DNA from: Silurus meridionalis | Taxonomy: Eukaryota > Chordata > Actinopteri > Siluriformes > Siluridae | DNA: 64,000 nt | Assembly: GCF_014805685.1 (NCBI RefSeq) | Contig: NC_060892.1 | Span: 7,605,990-7,669,989 of the forward strand | Reading direction: 5' to 3' | Part shown: positions 32,561 to 43,544 of the stretch, one piece after another | Position numbering within the stretch: position 1 is the stretch's first letter | How the letters are laid out: each line of letters opens with the position of its first letter | Program-made: the position numbers and the translations under genes | The notes under the pieces: model-generated | Told to the model about the DNA's origin: nothing | The model's database searches: none | What the model saw: the letters and a program-made list of their open reading frames with translations, nothing else

Positions 32561-33525
32561 CGAGAACAGGAGGAACAGGTGAGTCTTGCTTATTCCAGCA
32601 ACACACAAACATGACACAGAAAATTAACTTTTCGTCTCTTATTTGATACACAGAACAGATTTGATTTGGCAAATCACGTCTCAAACCTTTTAAAACCAAC
32701 TAATCACTAACCATGGAAATAAAATAGATATGTCAAGAATGAAAAATGAGCAATATACATTTCTCATTTTTATACAAGGCTTTATTTTGGGCCTGTCTCA
32801 TTCAGCTTGTTTAGTCCACTCACTTGGCTAGGGAAAGGACTACTATTGATGACTACTTCTGAAAGGGCTACTTAAAAGAATGATAGCATTCTGTTCAGAA
32901 AATCTGCCATCTAGTAAAAGTAAAAACATCCACTCATTAGTGAATGCTTTATATAACAGAATAGACTCAAATTCCAGTGCTGTGTCCCAATCACACTCAA
33001 TATAAATTGACATAATTGCTACAACAGGTAAATAAAAATGAGGGGGAAAAATCTGTCAGGTAAGTTAGCATGCTAACATATGCTAGCATTACACAATCAA
33101 AGACATGACCAGACAGCACTGAAGCTGAGACCTGGTATTATTCCATCGTTGAAAATTATAGCTAAACACTTTTCTGTAAATGATATGAAATGTGGCTACG
33201 ATGTCATTGTAGCTGTGAAATATTTTTATGTAAAAGTCTAAATCACCATGTTCATAACTATTTCTCTTTTTTTATTATTATTATCCGTGCTTACTGCATT
33301 TACAGTCTTTATATCTAATAGTTCAGAAATATAGGCACACTATAAAGATAAAACTGGAAAAAAAAAGTGTACAAAAATATTAAACTTTTTTTCATGGATT
33401 ATAAGATGCAATGAAGCAGCTTTCTTTTTTATACAACAAATTTAAATAAATTTAATTAAAGTAAAAAAATTCAAACTTTTGACTATTTTTTTTTTCATTT
33501 GCTTCCAATTAGAATTATTTTATTA
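31995..33525. other. intergenic, no gene seen
   Basis: AT-rich, with ATT repeats near 32220-32245 and a (GT)n array at 32497-32559. No coding or repeat-family signature otherwise. Confidence 0.5.
32497..32559. repeat. (GT)n microsatellite
   Basis: About 31 GT units. Confidence 0.95.
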
Positions 33526-33529
33526 TTTT

Positions 33530-34050
33530 TTTTTAGATCAATTCAATAATGCGTTATTTATATAGTGCTTTTAACAATAGACATTGACTAGATTAAAATA
33601 TTCACTAGCTAACAGCAACTAGATATAAGTTGCTGTTATAACCAAGTTTACTGCTTAAAAGTTTATCCCTATTGAGGGAGTCACTGGTGACAATGGCAAG
33701 TAAAATCTCCCTGGGATGGTAAAAGGACGAAAACTTGATAGGAATCAAACTCAAATGGAAACCCATCCTCATCTGGGTGGCACTGAAGGTCCATTCATTA
33801 TAGATCTATCATTGTTGAGGTTATGTTCATTGATAGTCACCTGTTCATTGATGGGCACTTGAATGATAAGCTGTTCGTGGCAATTGTAGCTCAATGCCCC
33901 TGCAGCAGAGTGTTTACATGAATTACAGTTTAAATCTATCATCATGGTTCTTGAGTTTAAGCCTTCACTTAATGGATCTTTAGGCTTGAGAATCATCCTG
34001 AGCAGCAACGTGTGGTCTTCAGTTGAATAGAACTCCATTATGATGATGAT
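33530..34050 (-). mobile_element. L2-like LINE 3' end, decayed
   Basis: The minus strand gives AATGTCTATTGTTAAAAGCA and CTATATAAATAACGCATTAT ending TGAATTGATC, with GGGAGATTTTACTTGCCATT and CATCCAGATGAGGATGGGTT upstream of it. This is the same UTR as at 4630-4866 and 25979-26200. It is clear to about 33800. Confidence 0.6.
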
Positions 34051-34438
34051 TCAGACTAAAATATAAAAAATCCGATATATTGGCAGAGAAAAGGTGTTGG
34101 TGTAGCACGTAAGGGTGAACATGTTAATAATATATTGTTTAGAGTTAAACTAAATTTGGGACAGAGCCAATGTTTCAGGGTCTGTTGTTCACAGTTAAAC
34201 TGTATTTGAGACTGAGCCCATATTTTACAGTTAAACTGCATGAGACTGAACCAGTCATTCACAGTTGATCTGCATTTTTTGGGATTGAGCCGAACCACTA
34301 AAATATTGCAGTTGTTTCGGAAGTGATTAACAATTCCTGTTAATCTGGTTTGTGCTCAATACACAGAAGCTACGTGTACTTTATTTACTGCATTGTGTTT
34401 CACTGTATGTCACACATATTCTCACACAGACACACACA

Positions 34439-34501
<63 letters not shown>
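34439..34501. repeat. (CA)n microsatellite
   Basis: About 31 CA units. Confidence 0.95.
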
Positions 34502-34505
<4 letters not shown>

Positions 34506-34694
34506 GTTAATAATAACCTCTTAAACATTCACAGGAAACACACTTAGCATGTATTATATAGGAAACAACAGAAAAAATGCAGTGGTGAAAGATGAGTCAT
34601 ACATTTACCATTTACATCAAGTGCACTGTAGTGACTCTAAAAAAACATTCCTCAGTAATCTCTTATTTAAACCTGAAACTTATTGTAGCCAGAT

Positions 34695-34698
<4 letters not shown>

Positions 34699-34726
<28 letters not shown>

Positions 34727-34757
34727 CACAGAGAGAGAGAAAGAGAAAGAGAGAGCA

Positions 34758-34799
<42 letters not shown>
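34699..34799. repeat. (GA)n-rich microsatellite
   Basis: Compound GA repeat with GAAA, CACA and CAAG interruptions. Confidence 0.9.
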
Positions 34800-34802
<3 letters not shown>

Positions 34803-34804
34803 CT

Positions 34805-36065
34805 CTTTAGTAGACAATATTAAGGTCTAATGATAATTAGGTTCCAATAGGTCCACTGAAGAACTGACCTCTTAAATATTAGTGATTTCATATAAATAGA
34901 AGAAATAAAATTAACAAAATTACCTTGCATCATTTAATGTCTATCAACTATTTTTTATTTTGTCTGCAGATATAGTTGGTAAATTACCACACACAAAGCA
35001 AATTGTACTATATTTATTCTGTAAATTCATTACATTTATAAAGCTGGTAAGCATGATTTAAAGTTAAAATGTCAGACTTGGCAACCTTCCCTGATTTTGT
35101 GTTGGAGCTCTGTATTTTAACACCGCTGTACACTGTTCTCAATCAATAATACGACCAAGGGTTTTCTTCTCTGAAAGTGAATATAAATTGACTGATGGCT
35201 GGGTTGGTGTCTGATATTAACCGTCTGTCTGCGGCTTCATTTGTCTGTCTGACTGTATACTTATGTTAATTACAGCAACCAAAAGACACACAGATGGCTA
35301 ATCTGTTTTTTGTTTCTCTATCTAACACACACACACATGCACATACACTGATTTCCCCTCAGCATTCAGAAACACAGTGTTTATTTCATTCAAACTCCTA
35401 ATCCTGTTTAACTAATCACACTTTCTGTCTCTCCCCCACCTCCCATCTCTCTCTTTCTCCCCACTCTCTTTCTCTCTCTGCTATTCGATAATTTGAAAGT
35501 GTAGTTCTTTCTGTTATGTCTTTAATATGTCACTGCTCCTGTGAAAAACATGGTCTCCGTCCCCCATGCTTTGACCGGATAACAGTGATGAGAACACTAA
35601 GCAGTAGTGGAGTATTAGGTTTGGGACAGAGTCGATAGCTCTGCCTTACACTCACATCCTGTTAAACCAGTCCTTCATGGATTCATGGTTCTGGGCTTTT
35701 GTTCCTTTTTTCCCTTTTGTTTCCGATATTAAAGCCGCCCTTTCTGTGGAGGTACACTGGAGACCTGCACTGGCATTATTACAGAATCTGAATAAACGGC
35801 TCAGGAACAAAGGCGATGGCCTTCCGTCTCAGGCAAAGTCTCACAGCCAACGAAAGCACAGATGAAGTTTCGTTCATCTAAGAAGATTATGAGTGAGGAG
35901 CGATTTTTTGTAACAGTTTTGTTTTGTTTGACAGTGTGACCTTTTTGTTAAAGCAGCTGTATTATAATGTGAGCAGAAAAGCACAAGCCAAATACACTCC
36001 AGAAACTGGAACTCATAGCAAAGAAATTAGTGTTGGGATGCATCCCAAAAAATGTCAACCTCTGA
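34805..36065. other. intergenic, no gene seen
   Basis: Unrecognised DNA. The 62-codon frame at 35677-35865 has no family features and no splice context. Confidence 0.5.
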
Positions 36066-36079
36066 TATAATTGACTTTT

Positions 36080-36091
36080 ATGGCATTTGCT
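36080..36091. repeat. 12-bp target-site duplication, RTE 3' side
   Basis: ATGGCATTTGCT equals 36590-36601 and abuts the (CTT)n end of the inserted RTE. Confidence 0.75.
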
Positions 36092-36589
36092 CTTCTTCTT
36101 CTTCTTCTTCTTCTTCTTCTTCTTCTTCTTCTTCTTCGGCTTCTTCCATTAGGGGTCGCCACAGTGGATCATCAGTCTCCATACCCCCCCTGTCCTCTAC
36201 AGCTGCCTTTTTCACCCCAACTACCTGCATGTCTTCCCTCTCCACATCCATAAACCTCCTCTTTGGCCTTCCTCTTTCCTTCATCCTGGTGTCTCCATCC
36301 TCAACATTCTCCTACCGATATACCCCATGTCCCTGCTCTGCACATGTCCAAACCGCCTCCCTCACCTTGTCTCCAAAACGTCCTACATGCTCTGTCCATC
36401 TAATAAACTCGTTTCTAATCCTGTCCATTGTCGTCACTCCAAATGAAAACCTCAACATCTCCAGCTCTGCTACCTCCAGCTCCACCTCCTGTCTTTTACT
36501 CAATGCCACTGTCTCTAAACCATACAACATCACAGGTCTCACCACAGTCCTATAAACTTTCCCTTTCACTCTTGCACACTTTTATCACA
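36092..36589 (-). mobile_element. RTE-like LINE, severely 5'-truncated
   Basis: The minus strand reads GGAAAGTTTATAGGACTGTGG to the terminal AGGGGTCGCCACAGTGGATC region's complement and a (GAA)n tail (CTT repeat at 36092-36137). It encodes KGKVYRTVVRPVMLYGLETV, ALSKRQEVELEVAELEMLRF and DRIRNEFIRWTEHVGRFGDK, the same C-terminus as the copy at 12585-15706 but with fewer frame slips. The insertion is inside a SINE tail, with a 12-bp duplication. Confidence 0.8.
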
Positions 36590-36601
36590 ATGGCATTTGC
36601 T
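36590..36601. repeat. 12-bp target-site duplication, RTE 5' side
   Basis: ATGGCATTTGCT, the partner of 36080-36091. Confidence 0.75.
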
Positions 36602-36739
36602 TTTATACAGAATAATATACAATTAAACAACTGAGGCTTAGGGGCATTACTGAGTGGCCTAGGAGTCACAGTCAGGTGAATTTGAACCCATGACCTTCCA
36701 ATCAGAAATACGACCACTGAGGCCACGACCACTCTGAAA

Positions 36740-37140
36740 CGTATTTGTTTAAAAACGCATATTTTTCTCTCCATTTTTCTCTTCCATCCAAATTGTGATG
36801 TCGTTTTCAGTCAACAAAAAGGCTGTCCAAAGTGGATAAATTTAAAAACGCAGTTTTTCGCTTTGCAGTGTGGACTGTGAAAACAAAGGCTTTGGAAAAA
36901 TGACGCATTTTTATTTATTGTACCATGGTTTCAAAGAGCTGGCAAATAAATAAACTGCAGGCAAAATGGCGCATGCCGAAGAATTTTAGCATTTGCTCAT
37001 GTGCAGTATAGGGACAAAAGCATTTTTAGACGTTTCTTTGTGAACTTTGGGAAAATTATTGAAAACTAAAGTGTGGACATCGACCATTTTAAATGAGACA
37101 CCGTTTTCATATTTATCCGGATTAGTGTAGACATAGCCTG
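36740..37140. mobile_element. possible hAT-type MITE
   Basis: Sequence such as CGTTTTCAGTCAACAAAAAG, AAAAACGCAGTTTTTCGC, CAGTGTGGACTG, AAAGTGTGGACATCGACC and TTAGTGTAGACATAGCCTG resembles fish hAT MITEs with AAACGC and GTGTGGAC repeats. The ends were not defined. Confidence 0.35.
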
Positions 37141-38146
37141 AACTACAATGTCCCTCATGAAAGAATCTGTATCGATCACTCCAAAAACTTTTCATAACAT
37201 TTTTTTGCTGGCGTTTTTATTTATTCAACTGAAACAGCTCTGATTTCTGACTCAGCTTCAACAACTGATTATTAGACCATTTATTTGTGGCTTTACATGA
37301 TGTCATGGTGTTTCAATGTCCATAAACTGTGGGAGTCATATTTAAACTGCATGTACCCTAGAAAATTGTAAGTCAGTGAAATTAAGAAGTTTTGGTCATG
37401 ATCAAGATACTTTTAGATGTCCACTAAAATTGTGTTTTTATGAATTAATATTTTGATCTTGATTTACGCAAATTACGATTATTGATTATAATGATCCATG
37501 ACTGGAAATTTCCTCCTGTTGAGTGAAACAGTAAATTAAATCAAATATTTGGGGATTATGTCTCTAGTTTAGTGTATGAGTGTTTGAATCAGGAAATCTG
37601 TTGTTCATTAAAAAGATCAAGGTATTAATCTATGAACTGTTTGGTCATGACAAAGATTTGATCCTGTCTCGTTCAACTGAGTCTCGAATTAGTGAGGCAT
37701 TTGGTCATGGTTTATATGCTTTCCCCTCATACATATGGGATATGTCCCATTAATTTTTCTCTTTTTCAGCAAATTACTGTTTAAATCAATGTATCATTTG
37801 GTTATGAGTGGGATTATTTGTCTTTTGTTCACTGAACGAACGTTGGAATCAGGGAATATTTATTTTAGTAATTTCCTGACATGACTTAGGAAAATCTTGA
37901 TGTTCGTGCAGGCTCCGTCTCTTTTCCACTCTGTCTTTCCACTATACTAAGTGCTAGCTAAGTTATTTCATTCTCATGAAAAAAAAAAAAAAAAAGAATC
38001 ACAGCGTCTATATTGCTCAGTTGCCTAGCAACAGTGGCCCCTCCCCTCCACCATTCATTGTGAGATTCAGGCATGTCCTTGAGGTTTTTGTTTCCGCTCA
38101 GGTTAATTATGTGCAAATTCAACATTCACATAAAACTCAGTGGCAG

Positions 38147-38189
<43 letters not shown>

Positions 38190-38540
38190 CAGTGTAAAGA
38201 CAGTGGGGCGTGTCCAGGTATTTGCCCTGTGCACTTCAAAGGCAGAATTTTCCCTTTGAAGTCATGCATGTAAAAAAAAAGGGAAAAAAAACGATTTGCC
38301 TTTTTGTAATTGTTCGACTCGCTAGTGTTTAACTCACCGCTGAGCATTAGATTTGAGCAGAACAGTTACAAGTCAGTTCACTGTCAATGGAGAACATTAA
38401 GTGAAATTACAGCTTTATACACAACCACTCAGTCTAGTCACCCTAAACACACAGCCATAAAATTAAATGACAACATAAAAAAAAAATGACAACATGAACC
38501 AAAGGATCAAGAGAAGAATATGACTATAGAAAACATATAC
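37141..38540. other. intergenic, no gene seen
   Basis: Unrecognised AT-rich DNA with poly-A (37980-37995) and an (AC)n array at 38149-38185. Confidence 0.5.
38149..38185. repeat. (AC)n microsatellite
   Basis: About 18 AC units. Confidence 0.95.
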
Positions 38541-38945
38541 CAATCAGGCATAAAATTATGACCATTAATATTGTGTTGGTCCCCTTTTAGGCCTGACCCG
38601 TCGAGCATTAACTACATAAATGTCATCAGCAATTTGAGTTGCCAGCCTTCGCTCCCCACGTGCATCAATGAGCCTTGGGCGCCTGTCACCAGTTCACCAC
38701 TGTTCCTTTCTTGGACCACTTTTGATAAACCACTGCAGACCAGGAACATCCCACAAAAGCTGCCATTTTGGAGATGCTCTGACCCAGTCAGATCACACTT
38801 TGGCCCTTGTGAAACTCACGCAAATCCTTATTCTTCCCCATTTTTCCTGTTTCTAACAAACTTTGAGGACAAAATGTTCACTTGCTGCCTAATATATCCC
38901 TCCCGCTAACAGCTGTCATGATGAAGACTTAATCATCTCAACCCA
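38541..38945 (-). mobile_element. second Tc1-like family, internally deleted
   Basis: CAATCAGGCATAAAATTATG, ATATTGTGTTGGTCCCCTTT and CCTGACCCGTCGAGC are the left end of a common fish Tc1-like element. After a large deletion at about 38620 comes the antisense start of its transposase: CGCTCCCCACGTGCATCAAT, GGACCACTTTTGATAAACCA, GAGATGCTCTGACCCAGTCA and GAGGACAAAATGTTCACTTG. The encoded product (minus strand) would be the N-terminal helix-turn-helix part only. Confidence 0.7.
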
Positions 38946-39212
38946 AACATAAGTCATTATTTGAGAACTACAACAACAACAAGCTACGTACATTTGTAGA
39001 CAAAGTTAGCTGAGGGTTCACCCACCATTTTTTTTCAAGCTGAGCGGCTTCAGAAAATATGACTATCATTTTCAGAAAGACAATGAGCATCGACAGTGCT
39101 TGGCTTTTGACTTATTAAACAGAAAGATGATTAAGATGCACCTTCTATAATGTTGAGAACTCACCAGAGATCTGATTACACACACCTGGGTTTAATCATC
39201 CTCACACTTAAA

Positions 39213-39645
39213 CACTATATGGACAAAAGTATTAAGACACTTGACTTTTCTAGCTAAATGCAATTCTAAATGCAATTCACCAAACTGTTACCTCAAAGTT
39301 GTAATTATTCTGTTATATATTTTTTTTCCTTCACTTGAATTCAGAGACCCAAATCTGTTTAAAAGCAAGCTCTATCAAGATATGATTTAAATGGGTGAAT
39401 GGAGTAACTGCACCCCAGGCCTCCTCGCCTCAGTATCTGTATCAGTATGTGATTTTACTAACATCCTTGTGGCTGAATGAATCTCACACAGATCTCCACA
39501 AGCACAATCCAAAATCTAGTCTAACATCTTCCCAGAAGAGTGGAGGTTATTATAACAGCAAATGCGGGTTAAATGAGACATTAAAATGCACATACAAACC
39601 TTATGGTGAGGTGTCCACAAACTTTACATTGCAGTATTGTTTGAG
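39213..39645. mobile_element. Tc1/mariner-like non-autonomous copy 4
   Basis: It starts CACTATATGGACAAAAGTAT and ends GAGGTGTCCACAAACTTT. CTTCACTTGAATTCAGAGAC and CCAAATCTGTTTAAAAG show the inversion junction of the family, more eroded. The right half holds sense transposase-like traces (ACATCTTCCCAGAAGAGTGG AGGTTATTATAACAGCAAAT). Confidence 0.6.
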
Positions 39646-40820
39646 TATACAGTCTCAGTACTGACTACTTGCACTTAACTGTCCTCGAATGTTTCTTGAC
39701 ACCAGGGCTTAAAGCAAATAAATGGTGACATCATAACAAAGTTTACACAGCCTGTGTGTAAAATATATTACTTTTTTGCCAGAGCGAATGAGTGAGTAAG
39801 TGAGTGAGGGAGCAACCGAAAGATGGCAGCTCACCTTCGGTCCCGTGTTTAATCTCGCTCTTGCTGAGGAAGGAATGCTCTAGTGGACCGTCGACATCTC
39901 ATTAACTGTGTGTCGATATTTATCAGTCTTAATCAAAGCTGTGACAGCACACGCTGATTATTTTCAGGCTGAGAAAGCAAATCACGGCAGCAGCGTCCTC
40001 TTCACTGTCCTTGGTGGAGATTAAAAACCTGCCTACAGCAGACGCCATCAAACCGAGCGTCGCCTCTCACTCAGGAAAAACTCAAGAATGATCAATGGAG
40101 GGTGAAGTACAGGTGCTCTAACAGGGACAAACCCCCTTAACTTTATAAATACAGCTCTGTTTGGAGAGGACAATTTTGTTTATAATGCGATCATGCTTAG
40201 AGTTAAATGGGTACACAAAAAAGAACATGATCCGCAAACGACAGCGCACATCTGGATGCAAATGTATGGTTTCATTTAAATCTACAGAGCGAATATACCT
40301 GAAGGGCAAATTCAGAAAAAGGTCAGAAAAAATGAATGAAGGTCAGATGATCTGCAACAGAGCAGCAAATGCAAAACGAGAAACAGAATCAGCATGAGAT
40401 CATAAAATGAGATCATAATCCAGCGAGCATGTTTAAACAAACAGCAGGCTTAGAATCGTCAGTATGATAAGCAGAGAGAATTTACCATGTTTAAAAAAGT
40501 TTTAAAGCATGGTGACTGTGTATTTGGTGCGGTGGAGTGTGTAGTGGTGGATGCCGAGAGAAGGAAGTTAAACCCGGAGCGACACTGAGCTTCTGTACCT
40601 TGTGTTTTTTGTCCTGTGATCTCTCTAGACATCACTCACATCTCTCCATCTGTCAGTGTCCTGCTCTGTCCTTCACACCTTACATCACTAATCACACTCA
40701 CTCAAACACTCATCCTCTCTCTCTGCCTGTGTGTACATATATGTCTGTCAACATCCCTCCAACCATTCATCCATCCATCCATTCATCCATCCATCCACCC
40801 ATCTATTTATTACTCTCTAC
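39646..40820. other. intergenic, no gene seen
   Basis: The 39820-40090 block is balanced in composition and unique-looking; the rest is unrecognised. A short (ATCC)n repeat lies at 40760-40805. Confidence 0.45.
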
Positions 40821-40824
40821 AAAT

Positions 40825-41025
40825 TGTTGCTTCTAGACACCTGATATTTCCAGCCATATGTGGTTCTTCCCCAAACTGTTACCACACAGAAAGAGGCACA
40901 CAGTTGTATAAGATGTTTTTGAATGCACTAGCATCACAGTAGCCATTGCATTTCCCTTCACTTGAACCAGGAGACCCAAACCTGTTCCAGCATAAGGCAT
41001 GGGTGGCTTACATGAATTGGAATGG
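40825..41025. mobile_element. Tc1/mariner-like non-autonomous copy 5
   Basis: CATATGTGGTTCTTCCCCAAAC, TGTTACCACACAGAAAG, ATTTCCCTTCACTTGAACCA and GGAGACCCAAACCTGTTCCA followed by GCATAAGGC. This is the complement of the junction at 27735-28209, showing the same inversion. Outer ends not found. Confidence 0.6.
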
Positions 41026-41049
41026 AAGATCTGCTAACTCAGCACAAAA

Positions 41050-41205
41050 TTTTGGTTAATGATTAAAATGTAGCATTTTGTATTTGACACTGGTCAGCAT
41101 CATAGCAAATGTTATTAGCTTTATTAGTATGGTTTTTTTTTATTATTATTAGCCATCCTTTTTTAAGTCTGTTTAAGCTAGCCTCAGTGTTTACTACCTT
41201 ACTAG
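41050..41205. repeat. direct repeat, copy A (copy B at 44065-44200)
   Basis: ATTAAAATGTAGCATTTTGTA, TTTGACACTGGTCAGCAT and GTTTACTACCTTACTAGCA correspond in order to 44075-44195 (ATTAAAGTTTAGCATTTTGT, TTGGCACTGTTCAGCATG, GTTTAGTACCTTACCTAGCA). The long RTE copy starts right after copy A. Confidence 0.65.
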
Positions 41206-41206
41206 C

Positions 41207-43544
41207 AGAAGAGAAGGAGAGGAGGAAGATGTCTACAGAGACAGCAGGGAAGGGAGAAGTGTAGGAGGTTAGGGTTGGTACTTTAAATGTTGGTACTATG
41301 ACTGGTAATGGAAGAGAGGTAGCTGATATGATGGAGCATTGAAAGGTATATATGTTAGATATACGTTGTTAGAGTAAGGCCAGGAACATTGGAGGGGTTT
41401 TTTAAATGTTCTATCATGGGGTGGATGGAAAGAGAAATAATGTAAGGGGATCCTAAAGAAAGAATACAGTAAGAGTGTAGTGGACGTGAAAAGAGTTTCT
41501 GATAGGGTGATGAACGTGAAGCTGGAAGTTGAAGGGGTGATGATAAATGTCATCAGTGTATATGCTCCACAAGTGGGTTGTGAGATGGAGGAGAACAAAA
41601 AATTCTGGAGTGAGTTAGATGAAGTGGTGGAGAGTGTACCTAGGAAAGAAAGATTAGTGATTGGGTCAGACGTGATAAGGAGGTGATGGGTAGGTATGGC
41701 CTTAAGGAGAGGAATGTGGAAGGGCAGATGGTGGTCGATTTTGCTAAAAGGATGGAAATGGCAGTGGTGAACACTTATTTTAAGAAGAAGGAGGATCATA
41801 GGGTGACACATTAGAGTAGAGGAAGGTGCACACAGGTGGACTATGTTTTACGTAGGAGATGCAACCTGAAGTAGATTGGAGACTATAAGGTGTTGGCAGG
41901 GGACAGTGTAGCTGGACAGCATCAGATGGTGGTCTGTAGGATGGTTTTGGAGGTGAAGAAGAAGAGGATTAGGGTGAGGACTGAAAGAAGAATAAGATGG
42001 TGGAAACTGAAGGAGGAAAAGTGTAGTGTGAGATTCAGGGAAGAGGTCAGAGAGGGGCTCGGTGGTGGTGAAGAGGTGCTGGATGATGTGCTCAACTACT
42101 GCAGAAGTGATAAGGGAGACAGCTAGAAAGGTACTTGGTGTGACATCTGAAAATAGAAAGGAAGACAAAGAGACATGGTGGTGGAATGAGGAAGTGCAGT
42201 GAAGCATAAGGAGAAAGAGGTTGGCAAAACAGAATAGGGTTGGTAGAGAGATGAGAAAAGTATTAGGTAAAGAGGCATGCAGCAAAAGCTAAAAAAGGCA
42301 TAGAGGATGCCTGAAGAATGGAGAAGGAGTGTGCTGGTACCGGCTTTTAAGAATAAGTGATGTGCAGACCAGCAGTAACTACAGGGGAATAAAGTTGATC
42401 AGTCACACCATAAAGATGTGGGAAAGAGTAGTGGAAGCCAGGCTGAGAGAAGAGGTGATCATCTGTGTGCAACAGTTTGGTTTCGTGCTGAGGAAGAGCA
42501 CTACGGACTCATTATTTGCTTTAAGAATGTTGACGGAGAAGAATAGGGAAGGTTAGAAGCAGCTGCATTGTGTGTTTGTGGATTTGGAGAAAGCGTACAA
42601 CAGGGTGCCTAAAGAGAGGTTGTGGCATTGTATGAGGAAGTCTGGTGTGTCAGAGAAGTATGTGAGGGCGGTGCAGGGCATGTATGAGGACAGTGTGACA
42701 GCAGTAAAGTGTGCAGTAGGAACAACGGACTGGTTGAAGGTGGAGGTTTGATTGCATCAAGGATTGGCTCTGAGCCTTTTCCTGTTTGCAGTGGTGATGG
42801 ACAAGTTGATGGGCAATGTCAGACAGGAGTCTCCATGGACTATGATGTTTGCAGATGACATTGTGATTTGTGGTGAACAGGGAGCAGGTTGAGAAAAGCC
42901 TGGAGAGGTGGAGGTACATGCTGGAGAGAAGGGCAATGAAAGTCAGTAGGAGTAAGACAGATTACATGTGTGTGAATGAGAGGGAGGGCAGTGGAGTGGT
43001 GCGGTTGCAGGGAGAAGAGGTGGAGAAGGTGGAGGAGTTCAGGTACCTGGGGTCAACAGTGCAAAGTAATGGAGAGTGTGATAGAGAAGTGAAGAAAAGA
43101 GTGCAGGCAGGGTGGAGTGCGTGGAGAAAAGTTGCAGGAGTGATTTGTGATAGAAGAGTGTGAAAGGGAAAGTTTATAGGACTGTGTTGAGACCTGCTAC
43201 ATTGTATGATTTAGAGACAGTGGCATTGACTAAAAGACAGGAGGTGGAGCTGAAGGTAGCAGAGCTGAAGAATCTGAGATTTTCATTGGGAGTGATGAGG
43301 ATGAACAGGATTAGAAACAATTTTTTTTAAAGGGACAGCGCATATAGGACATTTTGGGGACAAAGTGAGAGAGGCCTGATTAATATGGTTTGGACATGTG
43401 CAAAGGAAGGGACACAGGGTGGATGTGGTAAATGAAGACATGCAGGTAGCTGGTTTAAAAATGTAGATGTAGAGGACAGAATAGTATGGAGACGGATGAG
43501 CCGATGTGACGACCCTAATGGGAGCAGCTGAAAGAAGAAAAGAA
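41207..43544 (+). mobile_element. RTE-like LINE, long decayed copy
   Basis: Matches 12830-15706 in order, from AGAAGGAGAGGAGGAAGATG to the 3' end GACCCTAATGGGAGCAGCTG AAAGAAGAAAAG. It lacks the 5' UTR and about 400 bp between linker and RT (joined at about 42300; compare 13988-14392). ORF pieces: endonuclease 41480-41686 (VISVYAPQVGCEMEENKKFW), linker 41890-42126, RT 42329-42556 (NYRGIKLISHTIKMWERV), then 42600-42870 out of frame with MMFADDIVICG near 42840, and C-terminus 42870-43163 (EFRYLGSTVQSNGE). Older than the 12.6-kb copy, judged by stops and indels. Confidence 0.8.

Larger units (their letters stand above)
36066..36734 (-). mobile_element. tRNA-head SINE split by a truncated RTE
   Basis: On the minus strand a SINE starts near 36734 with box A (GGCCTCAGTGGTC, 36711-36723) and box B (GGTCATGGGTTCAAATTC, 36678-36695). 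Its body continues to AAGCAAATGCCAT (to 36590), then breaks for the RTE fragment. It resumes at 36091 with AGCAAATGCCATAAAAGTC, the end expected of a GCCAAATGCCATAAATGT-type SINE tail. Confidence 0.65.

Noticed and set aside
35677..35865. Small gene MDSWFWAFVPFF...
   Set aside because: Short frame without domain, splice sites or codon-usage support.
36052..36555. Plus-strand frame of 167 codons starting with a poly-serine run
   Set aside because: It is the antisense of the truncated RTE copy; the serine run is the (CTT)n tail.
41480..41686. Separate small host gene
   Set aside because: It is the endonuclease segment of the second RTE copy (matches 13110-13300).
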